Positions 63,831 through 64,000 of a DNA stretch of 64,000 nucleotides are shown here, piece after piece. The DNA is from Arthrobacter sp. EM1 (GTDB lineage Bacteria; Actinomycetota; Actinomycetes; Actinomycetales; Micrococcaceae), in the NCBI RefSeq assembly GCF_029964055.1, contig NZ_CP124836.1, positions 62,001 to 126,000 of the forward strand, read 5' to 3'. Both the position numbers and the translations under genes were made by a program. Numbering within the stretch: position 1 is the stretch's first letter; every line of letters begins with the position of its first letter. The notes under the pieces are model-generated. The model did no database searches and was not told the DNA's origin. It saw only the letters and a list, made by a program, of their open reading frames with translations.

Positions 63831-64000
63831 CTACTTCACTGCCCCTGCCGACAGCCCGGCGACGAGGTGCTTCTGGACCAGGATGAAGCCGATGAGTACG
63901 GGCAGGCTGACCACCACGGACGCGGCCATCAACTGGTTCCAGAACACGTCGGATTCGCTGGCATAGGACTTGAGCCCCAGGGACAGCGTTTTGGTCGCCT
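63831..64000 (-). CDS. Carbohydrate ABC transporter permease, partial (C-terminus)
   Basis: The last 56 residues of a MalG/UgpE-type permease: SDVFWNQLMAASVVVSLPVL, then GFILVQKHLVAGLSAGAVK and the stop. The N-terminal part lies beyond the right edge. It would import the sugar used by the genes downstream (Gfo/Idh, isomerase). Confidence 0.85.
   Translation of the reverse strand, partial: ATKTLSLGLKSYASESDVFWNQLMAASVVVSLPVLIGFILVQKHLVAGLSAGAVK

Overview
The window is chromosomal DNA from a high-GC Gram-positive actinobacterium, most like Arthrobacter or a relative (Pseudarthrobacter, Paenarthrobacter). This rests on GC-rich codon use, frequent GTG/TTG starts, many TANNNT boxes 6-7 nt before start codons (leaderless mRNAs), an actinobacterial DUF3151 protein beside class II aldolase, a lysC gene with an internal beta-subunit start, and ffs-dnaX-recR synteny. 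There is no rRNA, transposase, integrase or CRISPR array. The window opens inside nadE and closes inside a sugar ABC permease gene.

Region 1 (1-7.3 kb): partial nadE, an FAD monooxygenase, then a tightly overlapping minus-strand block: acetyl-CoA-synthetase-like ligase, E1 alpha, E1 beta, a lipoyl E2 with two peripheral subunit-binding domains, and a free acyl carrier protein. Region 2 (7.4-13.9 kb): pyrE, a GAF-ANTAR regulator, a STAS-like protein, a Tat-exported alpha/beta hydrolase, a NagD-type phosphatase, a SpoU methyltransferase, fbaA and DUF3151. Region 3 (14-20 kb): a uracil-DNA-glycosylase-like protein, a core-MetE methionine synthase behind a SAM-I riboswitch, purA, and an ECF sigma / putative anti-sigma / secreted Pro-Ala-rich protein set.

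Region 4 (20-28.7 kb) is a sulfur regulon. A second SAM-I riboswitch precedes ssuB-ssuA-ssuC-acs-sfnG-metY and a CoA-binding protein, mostly overlapping by a few bases. The inferred logic is: import sulfonates, oxidise dimethyl sulfone, sulfhydrylate O-acetylhomoserine to homocysteine plus acetate, and recycle the acetate with Acs. The riboswitch-controlled MetE-like enzyme of region 3 would finish methionine synthesis.

Region 5 (28.7-45.4 kb): polysaccharide deacetylase, small conserved proteins, purL-purQ-purS, a large secreted subtilase, and a minus-strand set in which a DNA-glycosylase-like gene sits between two Streptomyces-subtilisin-inhibitor (SSI)-like genes, one a lipoprotein and one apparently cytoplasmic. 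MarR with a divergent target, aspartokinase, a membrane protein and recR follow. Region 6 (45.4-64 kb): dnaX, SRP RNA, tRNA-Ser(GGA), an MpaB/DUF2236 protein, an M23 peptidase with a repetitive Pro/Thr tail, glutathione peroxidase, glutathione-independent formaldehyde dehydrogenase, a phosphodiesterase, a Stealth sugar-phosphate transferase, a HAD phosphatase, a LytR_C protein, TetR, a FrnE-like oxidoreductase, a GNAT protein and the start of a sugar-catabolic operon.

The most unusual items are the SSI/glycosylase/SSI operon, whose glycosylase has no standard start codon for its conserved N-terminus; the ACP-containing 2-oxoacid-dehydrogenase cluster; and the SAM-riboswitch sulfur operon with an embedded Acs and paired CoA-binding proteins.
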